Shown here: piece by piece, positions 8,974 to 18,707 of the stretch
Position numbering within the stretch: position 1 is the stretch's first letter
How the letters are laid out: every line of letters starts with the position of its first letter
IMG/VR virus record: IMGVR_UViG_3300028045_000069
Span: 1-28,841 of that record
Length of the DNA: 28,841 nt
From: a virus
Strand: one strand, 5' to 3'
Position numbers and translations under genes: made by a program
Notes under the pieces: generated by a model
Databases searched by the model: none
Seen by the model: only the letters and a program-made list of their open reading frames with translations
Told to the model about the DNA's origin: nothing

Positions 8974-9798
8974 CTAACCCTGAGAAGCAATTATTTTATC
9001 TGCTTCCCCTTTAAGCCCATCATCAACTATAGTATTTTGTACTTCTGGAACGGGAACAAATTTTGAATTGTAGTTAATACCATTCAATCCAAGTTGGCTA
9101 CCGATATATTTTCCATACTCTCTAGTATAGTCATTATGTACTACTACACCAGAGAACGGGATCGTTCTCTCCATGTTCTTGGCAGTGCCAATCCCACGCT
9201 CTAGTCCGAGATCCCCAGTTTCTTTTGGGAATAGGTTGCAGTATAAAGCGGCCTCAAGCATTTGAGAGGATTCCATTGTGGGTGGAAACTGGAGACCCAT
9301 CATAGTCATGGCATACGTAGAAGGGACCATGTCCTTTGGTGACGCCATGCCAGACTGCGAGGCATTACTATCGGGATGCTGCATGTCCCATATCCATTTC
9401 CGAACCATGTTCCAGGCTAAGTTTCCAATTTTTTCAGGCCATACGAAAGAGGGAGAGATGGCAGCTCGTTTAGTCTTTCCTGGCTGCTCTAGCATCTGTC
9501 CATCCATCCCAAGTGGAGACTCCTGGGTCTCCAGGGAATAATTTAAGTCGATGCCAGTGATTGAAGTGGCGTGCGACTCTACCATGTTCTTAATTAATCT
9601 TGCAAACTCAGGATTGTCGTCATACATTGACGGCGTCTGTAGTACCACGAACACTGTGGGAGTAAACAGTTGTGGCGTGCTGGCATCAAGCAAACTTAGA
9701 TTCATGCCAGTTCCAAATTGTCCACCGTCCAGTGCGTTAGCTACCCTGAGACCGTCCGAGACGCCAAGATTTGCCATATGGGCTACTATGTTGTCCAT
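8974..9798 (-). CDS. Probable tail tube protein (274 aa)
   Basis: This gene lies 53 bp downstream of the tail sheath gene on the same strand, the classical sheath-then-tube order of contractile-tailed phages. The ATG at 9798 has a GGAGGA ribosome binding site. The protein is Met/Gly/Asn-rich with no membrane segment. Features include AISPSFVWPEKIGNLAWNMV at about residues 132-151, a helical centre, and a beta-rich C-terminal part (IPFSGVVVHNDYTREYGKYI). The tube monomer would stack as rings inside the sheath and line the DNA channel. The call comes mainly from position, size and composition; no diagnostic motif was seen. Alternatives are a tail terminator or another tail structural protein. 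Confidence 0.55.
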   Translation of the reverse strand: MDNIVAHMANLGVSDGLRVANALDGGQFGTGMNLSLLDASTPQLFTPTVFVVLQTPSMYDDNPEFARLIKNMVESHATSITGIDLNYSLETQESPLGMDGQMLEQPGKTKRAAISPSFVWPEKIGNLAWNMVRKWIWDMQHPDSNASQSGMASPKDMVPSTYAMTMMGLQFPPTMESSQMLEAALYCNLFPKETGDLGLERGIGTAKNMERTIPFSGVVVHNDYTREYGKYIGSQLGLNGINYNSKFVPVPEVQNTIVDDGLKGEADKIIASQG

Positions 9799-9851
9799 CT
9801 ATACTTCCTCCATTAATCGATGATATTGTACTATGAATGTTGTCAAAGATA

Positions 9852-11807
9852 CTACGCTACATTTTCGCGACTACAGACAACGTCGACTTCCCATACTCGA
9901 GAAGATGCGGGGCCTTCAATGGCGATGGTTACATGCTGTATGTAACCAACTCGAGCTTCCTCATCTGTCTGGTATACTATCACAGTAAAGCCATACTTTC
10001 CATTGACTATCTCAGACAACCGTGTTTCGAGGTCTTTTCTCATTTTTTCGTGCAATTGCTTAACTGGAATCTGTAACCCGGCATGCACTGCCCAGGATTC
10101 CCTTATTGCGTGTTTAAAATAAATGATTGCATCTGTGAACGTGTCGTCAACTAGTACGGATGAATCATATGGATAAACTGTCCTGACCCCCGCATAGTGT
10201 CTGATGGTCATGGTGGCGTATTGACAGTAGTTGGCTCCGGCATCCCAGGATCGTTCCTTGATGTCTTCGTTATTCGGAGTCCAGGAAATCTTTTTGAACA
10301 TTTCTATGTCCGAGTTCGGCCGACCCTTTGTCTCCTTGTCTAGAAAAGTTTTGTTGTTATACATAGCCTTCTTTATGGCGTACCATAAAGTCATCGGGAG
10401 GAAAGTATTTCCGTAGCCACCGATAGGAATTCCAGACTGCATGAATACCAAGGCGCGACAACAAGAGGTGCCCTTAATAACTGATTCTTTCATTAGTAGA
10501 GCGTAAGAGTTTAGAACCGCTGCTAGAGACTCATCCTCAGCTGCCGCAAGGACGCCACCTGAAGTTGTGTGGGTACCTACACATATCTTTACATCATCCC
10601 TAACGTCCATAAAATTAAGCATGTCCTTTTTGCCAGCTAGTGTAGCTCCGTGATCAATTATTGCAGTGAAGGGATATCTTGCTTTGTCAGCAAGATCAGG
10701 GTTTGCTGTAAGCTCGTATACCTGTTTTGATAGTGCTTCAATAGTCGACTCGATTAGCGACCCGTCGGCACCACCAGACATGTAATGCGTTACGTTAGGA
10801 CTCAATAGTATAGAGGCTGCAGAGAACTGTACGGAATCATAATAAAATCCATCCAGGTCTCTTCCGGTAAATAGGTTAACCGTCCATGCATCGCCCATAG
10901 CGATATTTCCTACGGCGGTTTCTTTTGCCAGAACTAGCTCGGAAATTATTTCAACGTTATCCGGATACGACACGACATTGAAAGGTAAGGCGGTATTACC
11001 CACGTAGTTTCTATCAATAACCGCATCTGCCGAAACTTCAAGTTTCGTTACCGGATCAATAGCATTAGGACGGAAGCAATAATCTGCTGCGGTGTTTCCA
11101 TACTTATCTTTTAATACCGTGGTAGTAGAAGCATTAAATCCTTTATTGACTGGGGACATAGTTAGAAAAATACTACCGACCCGGCCCACCAACGCTGTGT
11201 CGTTTGCTCCAGCATCGTATGACAATCTTAATCCTCTGTCATTGCCGTGTAACCCAGGAGAGGTGGCCTCGTATGCTTGAATTGGATAAGTAGTTACTGC
11301 GCCGGTCGTGGTCGGAATAAGAGCGTCCTTGTCCTCAGTACCAAGCAATTCGCGAAAGCTCCAAGTAAGTTCAATTCCCGGTTCCGTTACTGGGGGAGAT
11401 GCTTCCACAAACTCCCCATTAGAATCGACTGTTCTTCGTCCAGACCCATCCTTTTCGTATTGTGGGACGTCTACTTCTTGAACGGATAATTCCAATACTC
11501 CATTTGCGGGTATCGCAGCATCATCTGCTACGCGCATGATGAAGGCCCCACAATAAGGTAGTGTCTGGGACAGATAAAATGCCTGTGCACTAAAGTAGGT
11601 ACTGTTCGTTGGATTGAAAGTTTCTTGACCAAATGTCTTTCTGGCGACCATAAAAGTTGGACACCATACGGGAACATTCACCACACCTTGCTGTGCCTTT
11701 ATGACGAACAAAGGTCGGTGCAGTGGTAGCTCGCTTACAGTCAAGGGCTCTTGGATACTGATGTCTTCTACATTTACTGTGAAGTGTGGGTAGCTCTTTG
11801 TTGTCAT
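9852..11807 (-). CDS. Contractile tail sheath protein (651 aa)
   Basis: The sheath contracts during infection and drives the tube through the cell envelope. The length is very close to T4 gp18 (659 aa). The N-terminus has a beta-rich region with VNVPVWCPTFMVARKTFG, then the ETFNPTNSTYFSAQAFYLSQ segment and AFIMRVADDAAIP, which are typical of sheath N-terminal domains. The centre holds insertion-domain-like beta material (about residues 150-330) and the AIIDHGATLAGKKDMLNFMD segment. The C-terminus contains the conserved-type helix and strand region with Arg, Trp and Tyr (FKHAIRESWAVHAGLQIP) and ends in a beta strand, as expected for the interlocking sheath core. The ATG at 11807 has a GGAG site (AAGGAGTCATTA) upstream. 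It is transcribed with the tail tube gene. Confidence 0.8.
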   Translation of the reverse strand: MTTKSYPHFTVNVEDISIQEPLTVSELPLHRPLFVIKAQQGVVNVPVWCPTFMVARKTFGQETFNPTNSTYFSAQAFYLSQTLPYCGAFIMRVADDAAIPANGVLELSVQEVDVPQYEKDGSGRRTVDSNGEFVEASPPVTEPGIELTWSFRELLGTEDKDALIPTTTGAVTTYPIQAYEATSPGLHGNDRGLRLSYDAGANDTALVGRVGSIFLTMSPVNKGFNASTTTVLKDKYGNTAADYCFRPNAIDPVTKLEVSADAVIDRNYVGNTALPFNVVSYPDNVEIISELVLAKETAVGNIAMGDAWTVNLFTGRDLDGFYYDSVQFSAASILLSPNVTHYMSGGADGSLIESTIEALSKQVYELTANPDLADKARYPFTAIIDHGATLAGKKDMLNFMDVRDDVKICVGTHTTSGGVLAAAEDESLAAVLNSYALLMKESVIKGTSCCRALVFMQSGIPIGGYGNTFLPMTLWYAIKKAMYNNKTFLDKETKGRPNSDIEMFKKISWTPNNEDIKERSWDAGANYCQYATMTIRHYAGVRTVYPYDSSVLVDDTFTDAIIYFKHAIRESWAVHAGLQIPVKQLHEKMRKDLETRLSEIVNGKYGFTVIVYQTDEEARVGYIQHVTIAIEGPASSRVWEVDVVCSRENVA

Positions 11808-11887
11808 TTAATGACTCCTTCATCGACAATCTTATAGCAATTGTCTTGTTAATATTAAATCACTTTAAAAAAATTTGGAGGTTAGAA
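11808..11887. promoter_or_regulatory. Divergent promoter region, sheath versus 11888 operon
   Basis: This 80-bp AT-rich gap between divergent genes carries the sheath ribosome binding site (minus strand) and GGAGGT at 11877-11882 (plus strand). A small inverted repeat, GACAAT and ATTGTC (11825-11830 and 11840-11845), brackets CTTATAGCA. It could be an operator-like element or chance. Back-to-back promoters are implied by gene orientation, but no clear -35 element is visible. Confidence 0.3.
11877..11882 (+). promoter_or_regulatory. Ribosome binding site deciding the start at 11888
   Basis: GGAGGT lies 5 nt before ATG 11888. The same frame extends upstream to an ATG at 11786, but that one lies inside the opposite-strand sheath gene and has no ribosome binding site. 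Confidence 0.8.
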
Positions 11888-12946
11888 ATGCAAAAACCAA
11901 GTATATACACAACCCCATTTGGGAAAGCAATATATCTCGAAGGTCATCATATTCCTAACGCGGTAACCTTTCTTACCAAAAATGTTAAAATGTTAGAACT
12001 ATCTCCAGAGAATGTACAATGGGTATTGACCACTCGAGTAATAGCCCAAACTCCAATCAGTGGGATAGTACAACATATCATAGATGCTAAAAAAGCACCC
12101 GCGTTCCTTTTCCTAGACTTTACTAGGTTTACTTTATCCGACATCCCAGAACTGTTCACTATGGATGAAGTAACCATAGATGGCGGAAATTTACCAAAGA
12201 ATATAGACTCAATAACATCACCTAACCTCAAACGGATATGGATTAATGTCACTCCTATAGTTAAAAGTAAAAAACAACCCGGAGATAAAACTGAAATTTC
12301 TGATATTGGAAAACTTCATAGCCAGATGGTAAGGGGTATATTATGTCGATCATATGATCAAGCGACGGGCATGTGGTTACCTACTAACATCGCAACATTT
12401 ATTATTGAATCCTATAGTATGATTGCCAATTTGTTGCGAAGAAAACTCAATTTAAGCAACGATCAATATAAACTATTGCGTATTCTTTTAGCTACCTACT
12501 ACGCGCAGCTATTAGGAGATCCGAAAGACTCTCTCAAGATGCCCAAGCTGCTACATGGATGTACGAAAACTCTTGGTAACATTGCGGACATCATTGGAAT
12601 AATGGAAGAGATCGAAGAGTTTAGACCAAACAATGGGGAATCATTATTAACACTGCCGACAATAGTAGAAGTGCTACGACGTCATCCCACCACATCGGAG
12701 AGAATGAAAACTTTTACGTTATTTGAATTTAATCGTGTTGTGGCTGGAGCAACGGACACTCAGTCTATGTTAACCTCTATAGACTACCCACCTTATTTTG
12801 TGCACATGATGTTAAAGATAGCCAGTGGCCACAAACATCCTGCCATGAACTCACTATTTTGGGATGCTAAGGTAAAGCGAGAGCTTGGGAATTTCTGCAG
12901 TGATCTGAACCGAAGTCCCGAATTCATTAAAAAGGTTATGATATGA
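11888..12946 (+). CDS. Unrecognised protein, first of three coupled genes (352 aa)
   Basis: The start is set by GGAGGT 5 nt upstream. The N-terminal part (residues 1-125) is beta-rich (for example YTTPFGKAIYLEGHHIPN), and the remainder is mostly helical (for example QYKLLRILLATYYAQLLG and YPPYFVHMMLKIASGHKHP). There is no signal peptide or membrane segment, and no family is recognised. Its TGA overlaps the next ATG as ATGA (12943-12946), so it is translationally coupled to the 873-residue structural-looking protein. A baseplate or neck component is suggested by context: it follows the tail sheath divergently and leads an operon of beta-rich proteins. Confidence 0.85.
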   Translation: MQKPSIYTTPFGKAIYLEGHHIPNAVTFLTKNVKMLELSPENVQWVLTTRVIAQTPISGIVQHIIDAKKAPAFLFLDFTRFTLSDIPELFTMDEVTIDGGNLPKNIDSITSPNLKRIWINVTPIVKSKKQPGDKTEISDIGKLHSQMVRGILCRSYDQATGMWLPTNIATFIIESYSMIANLLRRKLNLSNDQYKLLRILLATYYAQLLGDPKDSLKMPKLLHGCTKTLGNIADIIGIMEEIEEFRPNNGESLLTLPTIVEVLRRHPTTSERMKTFTLFEFNRVVAGATDTQSMLTSIDYPPYFVHMMLKIASGHKHPAMNSLFWDAKVKRELGNFCSDLNRSPEFIKKVMI

Positions 12947-15564
12947 ATGAGCAACTTTGTGAGCACCTAAATAAGTATTTATTTGGTTCCATCTGGAATT
13001 CTCCACTGAAGGAGTTCCGACGGACCATACTTCCACACATGTTGAATGGCCGTTCTGTTCAGGGGATATATATGGACCCGTTGCATCAGGTCAAACTTCC
13101 CACCACAGCAGACCCGTATTATCTGTACGTGATAGATCAATCAGTTCTCGGTAAAACAATATCAGCAAATGAATGGATCACGGTTGCTTCTTACATAGGC
13201 AATGGTAGATTATCCATACGTTTGCATACGGACGAAGGAGAGCTATTATACAGAAATCAAGTATGGATGAAAGAGGGTTGGGATGGAAAAATACTTTACA
13301 TCGCAGTTGATAAGTATATGCTTGCTGCAATAGCGGAAGGCATGTCTTCTTTCGAACCGTCCAAAGTATATATGGCAATCTATTACGATAGTAACCCAGA
13401 AGATAACGTTACCAGAGAATTGGCAATCTTAGATACTGATCAGTTACGAGATCAATTTTTTAATAAAGCACTCCATTCAGATACTTCTAGAGTATTTCTC
13501 GATGGTAACGAAGCGCGAGTTACCCAGTTGTCAGATTTAAAACTAGGAGCAAGAATAGAAGTTATAAAGGATGCCAATGTACAATATTCTTTTGAGCTTG
13601 ATTTAACCACAGATGCCGACACTTCCCAGTATGTGTCCAGTACTGATGCGACAATTAAGCAGATCGTGCACATACCAAAAGCTCTTAATCCGGACAATAG
13701 AGTCATTACTCACAATACATGTGATATCTACGTCAGGCCTACGAATGGCTTACCTGGAAACAACCTCAGGGGAAAGCTACTACATCGATGCCAAACAAAA
13801 CATCCCATTACGCAATTGACACATAATGACTTTTCGATACCGGTTGTAGTACTGGATGCCTTTCGATCAAGTATCGGATCGGCGGATATATCTCTATATG
13901 TTGAATGCCGGCATCATGGCAAAGATCAATACTTGCTTCGAGAAAAAATGTATATAGACTTACTTTATACACTACCGGACGAGGAGATCATTAAATTTTT
14001 TATTGATGAGGGCGATAGAACATTACCATTCTGGACAGCTACGGAACTAGAGAATGCCCCGTATCCCAAAATGCTGTTTGATTCCCCTAGTTACGTGACT
14101 GCAGAAAATATCGATAAGTACGTTAACGTTTTTGGATACAACAGAGTGCTGTCCCTCATCGGCCCAAGAGTACATCGACACCTTAAGACTGTTGAGCTGG
14201 AGAGAGATTTTTTTATCAGCATTCCGCTCCTGTTTCAGAGCAAACCACTCACTGCTAATGTGTTTATGGACGGATTAAAGATTCCTAAATCCCTTACAAC
14301 TACTTCAATCAATTCTCCAACAAATATGCAAATAGTTATAGATCCATCGTACCCTTGGCCCGCCAATGGAGAAGTCATAGTAGAATTTCTTGAATCTCCG
14401 GACGTACCAGCGTATCAGTTTGTTCCAACTGATGAGAATATGTCAATATCTATTACGTATAGTAATTTTAACCTATACCAAGAAACAACCGGAGCTGTAT
14501 TCACTGGAGTAAACAAAACGTCAGATAAAGTTTTTATTCCGATCCCAATATCCTCCGGTATTGCATCTTCCGTTACAATAGACGGAATAACTACAATTAC
14601 TTTTACCGATACAGCTAAGAATAACATTTATCATATTCAGTGCGAGCAGGGATCTTTTTCTATAGAAAAAGATCTAGCCCCGTTGTATTCTTTTGCAGAA
14701 CCCTTTACTATCGATCTCGAAGTGACTACGGAAAACACACTTGTTCGAGTTCCAATACTCGGCCAAAAAGCAACTATAGTGTATTTGAATGGTAAAGAGT
14801 TGATACCGAACGTAGACTTTCAGATTATAACACTAGAAACCAGCGCTGAAAATGAATCATTCTCGCAGATACTGATACAGAATTTAGAGTATATAACCGA
14901 GGATAACAACACGGCCGAGGTACACATTCTAAGGGATTCGATTATAAATCAAAAGAGTGGATTTATCGGTGAGCCGATTATAGAGGATGCCGATGTTGCT
15001 TCTACCTGGCTAGATGGATTGAGCGTGGCTGTCGTTGATGGTAAACTAATCAAAGATATTGCTATATTGGGGAACGCTGCCGTAATAGGAAATTATACCC
15101 CAAGGCTCGGTGCTTTTTATGGGGTTAGGACAGTAGTCCCAGCAACCATCAAGGAGTTTCTTAGTGACTACAGCACGGATGATGATACAGCCAGAATATC
15201 ACTCATCAACACCTACCTAAACTCTGTACCAAACGGACCAGACGATGCTTATCAATGGTTAGAACATTCCCATAAGATTTATAGTGTGTTTACGCACATG
15301 ATAATACGGGATATACTGGGGGGAAATTTTACACTTGGAGTTGAAACAGATCGTGACAAAATACTAAAGGCAGTTAGTTCCTACGATTACTTAAGAGCAT
15401 TCGATGTTGTATTTCGACCCAACCTTAACCTTAAGTTTATTGATGCTTATCCGACATATCGAAACTTCAATACTGATGATATGTTACAATACCAAGCAAT
15501 ACATCAATTGGTAGAGGCCGCGTTGCCGCCAGATGCCATAACACATGGAGACGTCGTATCATGA
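12943..15564 (+). CDS. Beta-rich virion-like protein with repeated modules (873 aa)
   Basis: The gene overlaps its neighbours on both sides by ATGA (at 12943 and 15561), giving three coupled genes. The protein is mostly beta in residues about 50-720. Three segments share a similar pattern: FISIPLL followed by VFMDGLKIP (424-448), FIPIPIS followed by VTIDGI (531-549), and LVRVPIL followed by VYLNGKELIP (600-622). These look like repeats of one beta-sandwich module. The hydrophobic-Asn/Asp-Gly turn followed by Pro is common in phage tail and baseplate decoration domains. The C-terminal 150 residues are helical (for example VVPATIKEFLSDYSTDD). A baseplate, neck-whisker or fibre-attachment role is plausible but inferred. 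No catalytic site was seen. Confidence 0.85.
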   Translation: MNEQLCEHLNKYLFGSIWNSPLKEFRRTILPHMLNGRSVQGIYMDPLHQVKLPTTADPYYLYVIDQSVLGKTISANEWITVASYIGNGRLSIRLHTDEGELLYRNQVWMKEGWDGKILYIAVDKYMLAAIAEGMSSFEPSKVYMAIYYDSNPEDNVTRELAILDTDQLRDQFFNKALHSDTSRVFLDGNEARVTQLSDLKLGARIEVIKDANVQYSFELDLTTDADTSQYVSSTDATIKQIVHIPKALNPDNRVITHNTCDIYVRPTNGLPGNNLRGKLLHRCQTKHPITQLTHNDFSIPVVVLDAFRSSIGSADISLYVECRHHGKDQYLLREKMYIDLLYTLPDEEIIKFFIDEGDRTLPFWTATELENAPYPKMLFDSPSYVTAENIDKYVNVFGYNRVLSLIGPRVHRHLKTVELERDFFISIPLLFQSKPLTANVFMDGLKIPKSLTTTSINSPTNMQIVIDPSYPWPANGEVIVEFLESPDVPAYQFVPTDENMSISITYSNFNLYQETTGAVFTGVNKTSDKVFIPIPISSGIASSVTIDGITTITFTDTAKNNIYHIQCEQGSFSIEKDLAPLYSFAEPFTIDLEVTTENTLVRVPILGQKATIVYLNGKELIPNVDFQIITLETSAENESFSQILIQNLEYITEDNNTAEVHILRDSIINQKSGFIGEPIIEDADVASTWLDGLSVAVVDGKLIKDIAILGNAAVIGNYTPRLGAFYGVRTVVPATIKEFLSDYSTDDDTARISLINTYLNSVPNGPDDAYQWLEHSHKIYSVFTHMIIRDILGGNFTLGVETDRDKILKAVSSYDYLRAFDVVFRPNLNLKFIDAYPTYRNFNTDDMLQYQAIHQLVEAALPPDAITHGDVVS

Positions 15565-17213
15565 CTACAATATTATTCAATGCGCAAAGTCCTAAGGTAT
15601 ACAGGATAGGCGACATTTACGATCCGGATGCACATGGTGACTATCCTACTGAGGATGGCAAAGTTGTCCCGAGTATTGGCTCTATTCTAATAGATGGGAC
15701 GGCGCTATTTACAGTGATAAAGGTTAATCCGATAACGCTCAAGACTACCTACAAACCCTCCACGGTGGTAACTACAGTGGGGGACGGTGGAAATGAAATA
15801 CTAAGCTACGGTAATGATAAATTTATGTTATATTTCGACAATCGAAATACCCCAACTAAGCTTATCGTCGACAGTAGATATTCTGATACTTCTGGTACTG
15901 GCGTGGAGTATACTTTGGTCAAGGTAGATGAAGAGGGGGGTCGTAAACCTATTTCACTATATGTCGACACGCAGGATGCGTTTGCGGGGGAGCGAATACC
16001 GATGGTTGAAACGGCCATAGAAGGAATCCCAAAGTGCGCTAATTGTTACACCCTGGATCCATTGGTTGAAGGGGAAATGGTAGAGTTAGAAATCTATGAT
16101 AACGCTGGAGTACTAACTACTATTGTGAAATTAACAAGCAAGAAAGCTAACGTTCTCAATGACTTTGGAAGTGAAGTAAATCCTGTGGTAGATTTTATTG
16201 CCGGGGCTTCGCAGGAATCTGGTGATGAGTGGCTGTTATACGTTGGACAGGATCCGGACGATCTTGCAATATGGCTGAAGCTTGTTTTTGCCGATGGGTC
16301 CCTACAAAATATTGCCGTTGATAATCTATCATGTTTTATGTACGGCTTCGATCAAATTGAGTCCAATTTCCCCTGCAAAAAATTTACTGTCTTGTTTAAA
16401 TACTTCCTTCCTAAAAAAGTTCCGACAACGCTACCGATCGATCTGGATGCTAATTTTATAACCTTGACAAAGACTGTATTCGTAGACTCTAAAACAAAGA
16501 CCAATTTTTCTAAGATATCTCCGATGCTGTTCTGGAATCAAACTACAGCTAGTTGGGACATTAAGTACTTTGCTTACTTTCAAACTAGAGATACCTTCGA
16601 AGATGTGACAGCATTGGTTACTTATTCCGGCGAGGCATTTGATCCAAGTATGATCGGTGTTTCTCAGGATATAGTTATAGTGGTTCCTAATAATACTGGG
16701 GATCCGACAGTTCCGATAGAAGACTACACGCAACACATAACGATCCGTTTAAACACTCCCTTGGACATGGAACCTTATCTGACGTCTGAAACCGGGGATA
16801 CCATGAATGTCTACGGGACCCATGCCGGAACTATAGCAAGACCTGTTATTAGATACGATGCTGCGCTGGAACAGTATTTTATACCAAACAGTTTGTTTTC
16901 CAGTAAGGAGGTTATGGTTAATTTCTTTTACACGCGAGCCGCAGCACCTTGGTTAGCCGCAGTGGAAACACAGGCTCCAGTTCCAACACATTTTACCATA
17001 AGAGAAATAACGTCCAGACGACTACTGCTAGCAGAGCCGATGTCCATGGATAATTACACTACCACCATGACGTTTCTAACCACCAGTCAAAATTCAGCAG
17101 CACAATTCGTTGATGCGACGGTAGCAGTAGAGTTTCTTACAGAGGACTCCGGATCATACAGTATACTTTATGGCGTTCCGGTCGACGTAGGTACAGGAAA
17201 CTATAACGGATAG
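15561..17213 (+). CDS. Beta-rich virion-like protein (550 aa)
   Basis: This is the third coupled gene; its ATG overlaps the previous stop (ATGA at 15561-15564) and it ends in TAG. The protein is almost entirely beta with Asp/Gly/Thr-rich turns, for example SIGSILIDGTALFTVIKV near residue 38. There is one Cys pair (KCANC, about 155-159), no signal peptide and no coiled coil. The composition and coupling suggest a baseplate or tail-associated structural protein acting with the two proteins encoded just upstream, but no family is recognised. A hairpin 9 bp downstream closes the operon. Confidence 0.85.
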   Translation: MTTILFNAQSPKVYRIGDIYDPDAHGDYPTEDGKVVPSIGSILIDGTALFTVIKVNPITLKTTYKPSTVVTTVGDGGNEILSYGNDKFMLYFDNRNTPTKLIVDSRYSDTSGTGVEYTLVKVDEEGGRKPISLYVDTQDAFAGERIPMVETAIEGIPKCANCYTLDPLVEGEMVELEIYDNAGVLTTIVKLTSKKANVLNDFGSEVNPVVDFIAGASQESGDEWLLYVGQDPDDLAIWLKLVFADGSLQNIAVDNLSCFMYGFDQIESNFPCKKFTVLFKYFLPKKVPTTLPIDLDANFITLTKTVFVDSKTKTNFSKISPMLFWNQTTASWDIKYFAYFQTRDTFEDVTALVTYSGEAFDPSMIGVSQDIVIVVPNNTGDPTVPIEDYTQHITIRLNTPLDMEPYLTSETGDTMNVYGTHAGTIARPVIRYDAALEQYFIPNSLFSSKEVMVNFFYTRAAAPWLAAVETQAPVPTHFTIREITSRRLLLAEPMSMDNYTTTMTFLTTSQNSAAQFVDATVAVEFLTEDSGSYSILYGVPVDVGTGNYNG

Positions 17214-17221
17214 GATGCGTG

Positions 17222-17255
17222 TATGGAACAGATAGGACATCCTATCTGTTCCATA
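17222..17255 (+). terminator. Hairpin terminator after the 11888-17213 operon
   Basis: The 16-base arms 17222-17237 and 17240-17255 pair perfectly around 2 nt. It lies 9 bp beyond the TAG at 17213 and before a 156-bp AT-rich spacer leading to the next plus-strand gene. No U-tract follows directly; a T5 run occurs at 17289-17293. Confidence 0.75.
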
Positions 17256-17411
17256 TCGTTACTCGCAGTCTTGCCGCAGTTCAGTATCTTTTTAATTAGA
17301 TAAGAAATACTATAATAGCCATTTAAAAAAAAGTTCATCTGTATCTTAAACATATATCATTAAAATGAGAATTAGTTGTATACACATTTAGGCCAATAGG
17401 AGTGTATTAGT
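17256..17411 (+). promoter_or_regulatory. Probable promoter region of the head morphogenesis run
   Basis: This 156-bp non-coding, very AT-rich stretch follows a terminator and precedes the first gene of a long plus-strand series. TATAAT at 17311-17316 matches a sigma70 -10 box, but the bases about 17 bp upstream (CTTTTT) are a poor -35 box. AGGAG at 17398-17402 is the ribosome binding site for ATG 17412. Its position between a terminator and a ten-gene run makes a promoter likely; the exact box is uncertain. Confidence 0.4.
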
Positions 17412-18704
17412 ATGGAGTTAAAATATGTAATAATTATTAACCCTGGAGATGTTAGATGTTACTCGCCGAGCTATATGACCTATCTGCAGACATTAGAAGC
17501 TATAAAAATTCAGACTAAGATAATTTTAATTATTGAGCATGCCTCCATCCTGAAGTCATTTAATCTTTCTAGCGCTTTAGTAGCGACTAAGATATGTCAG
17601 GCTAATAGCTGGACTGCGCTAATGGGAACTTACATAACAGAACAACTATTAGAGTTTTATGTTACAGAGATTCCCAAACTACTACACTACCAGGAAGAGG
17701 TTGGAGACACCAACACAGTCAAGATACTTCCGTTAGATCTTCCGACCAATAAAAAGTTAGTCCGGCATTATTCGTGCGACGATGCGCTCGACATACAACT
17801 TGGCTATGTCTCATTTAAGAACGATCCTAGTTTGCGTAATAAGAATAGTTTTAAGTGGAACTTAGGCGACATAGTTTTTACGAAGCTCGACACTCATGAT
17901 AGTAGTGTTAACTTTGACAACTGTATCCCAATTGTTAATGGGGTGGCAAGATGGCCAACAGTATATGAGAATGAATTGTATGCTATCGATAGCACTGCAT
18001 TACTCGCATCGGCAGGTAATAGAAATTCTAATGTAAGCCTGATAGACTTCACTCCCGTTGGCGATATTGAAACTATAAAATTTACGGAGTGTGCAGTCTC
18101 TGTTGTTGAAGAAAATCTTATTCAGGTAGCATTACCGGATGGAGTAAGTCTACAGAATAAAACTCCAATCCTCGTGATAGAGGGAAGATTATTTTTTGCG
18201 CACGAACTACACCAAGTGTCAAAGTTCATGTTATCGATAGACTTAGCGAGACTGCCACTTCAGGCTGCCGCTGTCCGAAATGATTTTCTAATGGAGAAAT
18301 TTAGTTCTATCATTCCGGTGGTGGATATTGCAAACATAAAAGAGAGACTACTTTCTACCGCGGTTGGGCAAAATGCATCGGCATTTATTATTATTGTCGA
18401 TAATCCGAGTATTGATGTTCTATATACCCGACCACTATATAAGAGCACAGTCAATTCATTTTTCTTTCCAAAGAATTCTCACGGGATCCTAACGTCAACT
18501 ATAACTAGGGACATCATAGACTTCGTTAATATCCCATACGAGGATAATGATCTACTTACCATGTCACTTCCCATTCCAGGAAAGCTGCTGCCTTGTCGGC
18601 AGAACGAAACTGGGGCAATAGCCATTGAGTACACTACAGATAAACAATTAGAGTATAAGGATATAGGTACTTGGGATGTAAAACTAATCAACCTAACGGG
18701 CTAA
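17412..18704 (+). CDS. Unrecognised virion-like protein (430 aa)
   Basis: This is the first gene after the terminator and AT-rich spacer, with AGGAG 9 nt before the ATG. It has a mixed alpha/beta N-terminus and a beta-rich middle with the string VARWPTVYENELYAIDSTAL near residues 176-195, followed by LIDFTPVGDIETIKFTE. The C-terminal part is again beta-rich. There is no membrane segment or signal peptide. No named family can be assigned. It is tightly packed against the next gene (3-bp gap) and the prohead protease cluster, so a neck, connector or head-vertex role is possible; this is inference from position. Confidence 0.85.
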   Translation: MELKYVIIINPGDVRCYSPSYMTYLQTLEAIKIQTKIILIIEHASILKSFNLSSALVATKICQANSWTALMGTYITEQLLEFYVTEIPKLLHYQEEVGDTNTVKILPLDLPTNKKLVRHYSCDDALDIQLGYVSFKNDPSLRNKNSFKWNLGDIVFTKLDTHDSSVNFDNCIPIVNGVARWPTVYENELYAIDSTALLASAGNRNSNVSLIDFTPVGDIETIKFTECAVSVVEENLIQVALPDGVSLQNKTPILVIEGRLFFAHELHQVSKFMLSIDLARLPLQAAAVRNDFLMEKFSSIIPVVDIANIKERLLSTAVGQNASAFIIIVDNPSIDVLYTRPLYKSTVNSFFFPKNSHGILTSTITRDIIDFVNIPYEDNDLLTMSLPIPGKLLPCRQNETGAIAIEYTTDKQLEYKDIGTWDVKLINLTG

Positions 18705-18707
18705 CTT

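Noticed and set aside
11786-11887. N-terminal extension of the 11888 protein starting at ATG 11786
   Set aside because: It overlaps the opposite-strand sheath gene start, has no ribosome binding site, and a perfect GGAGGT lies before ATG 11888.
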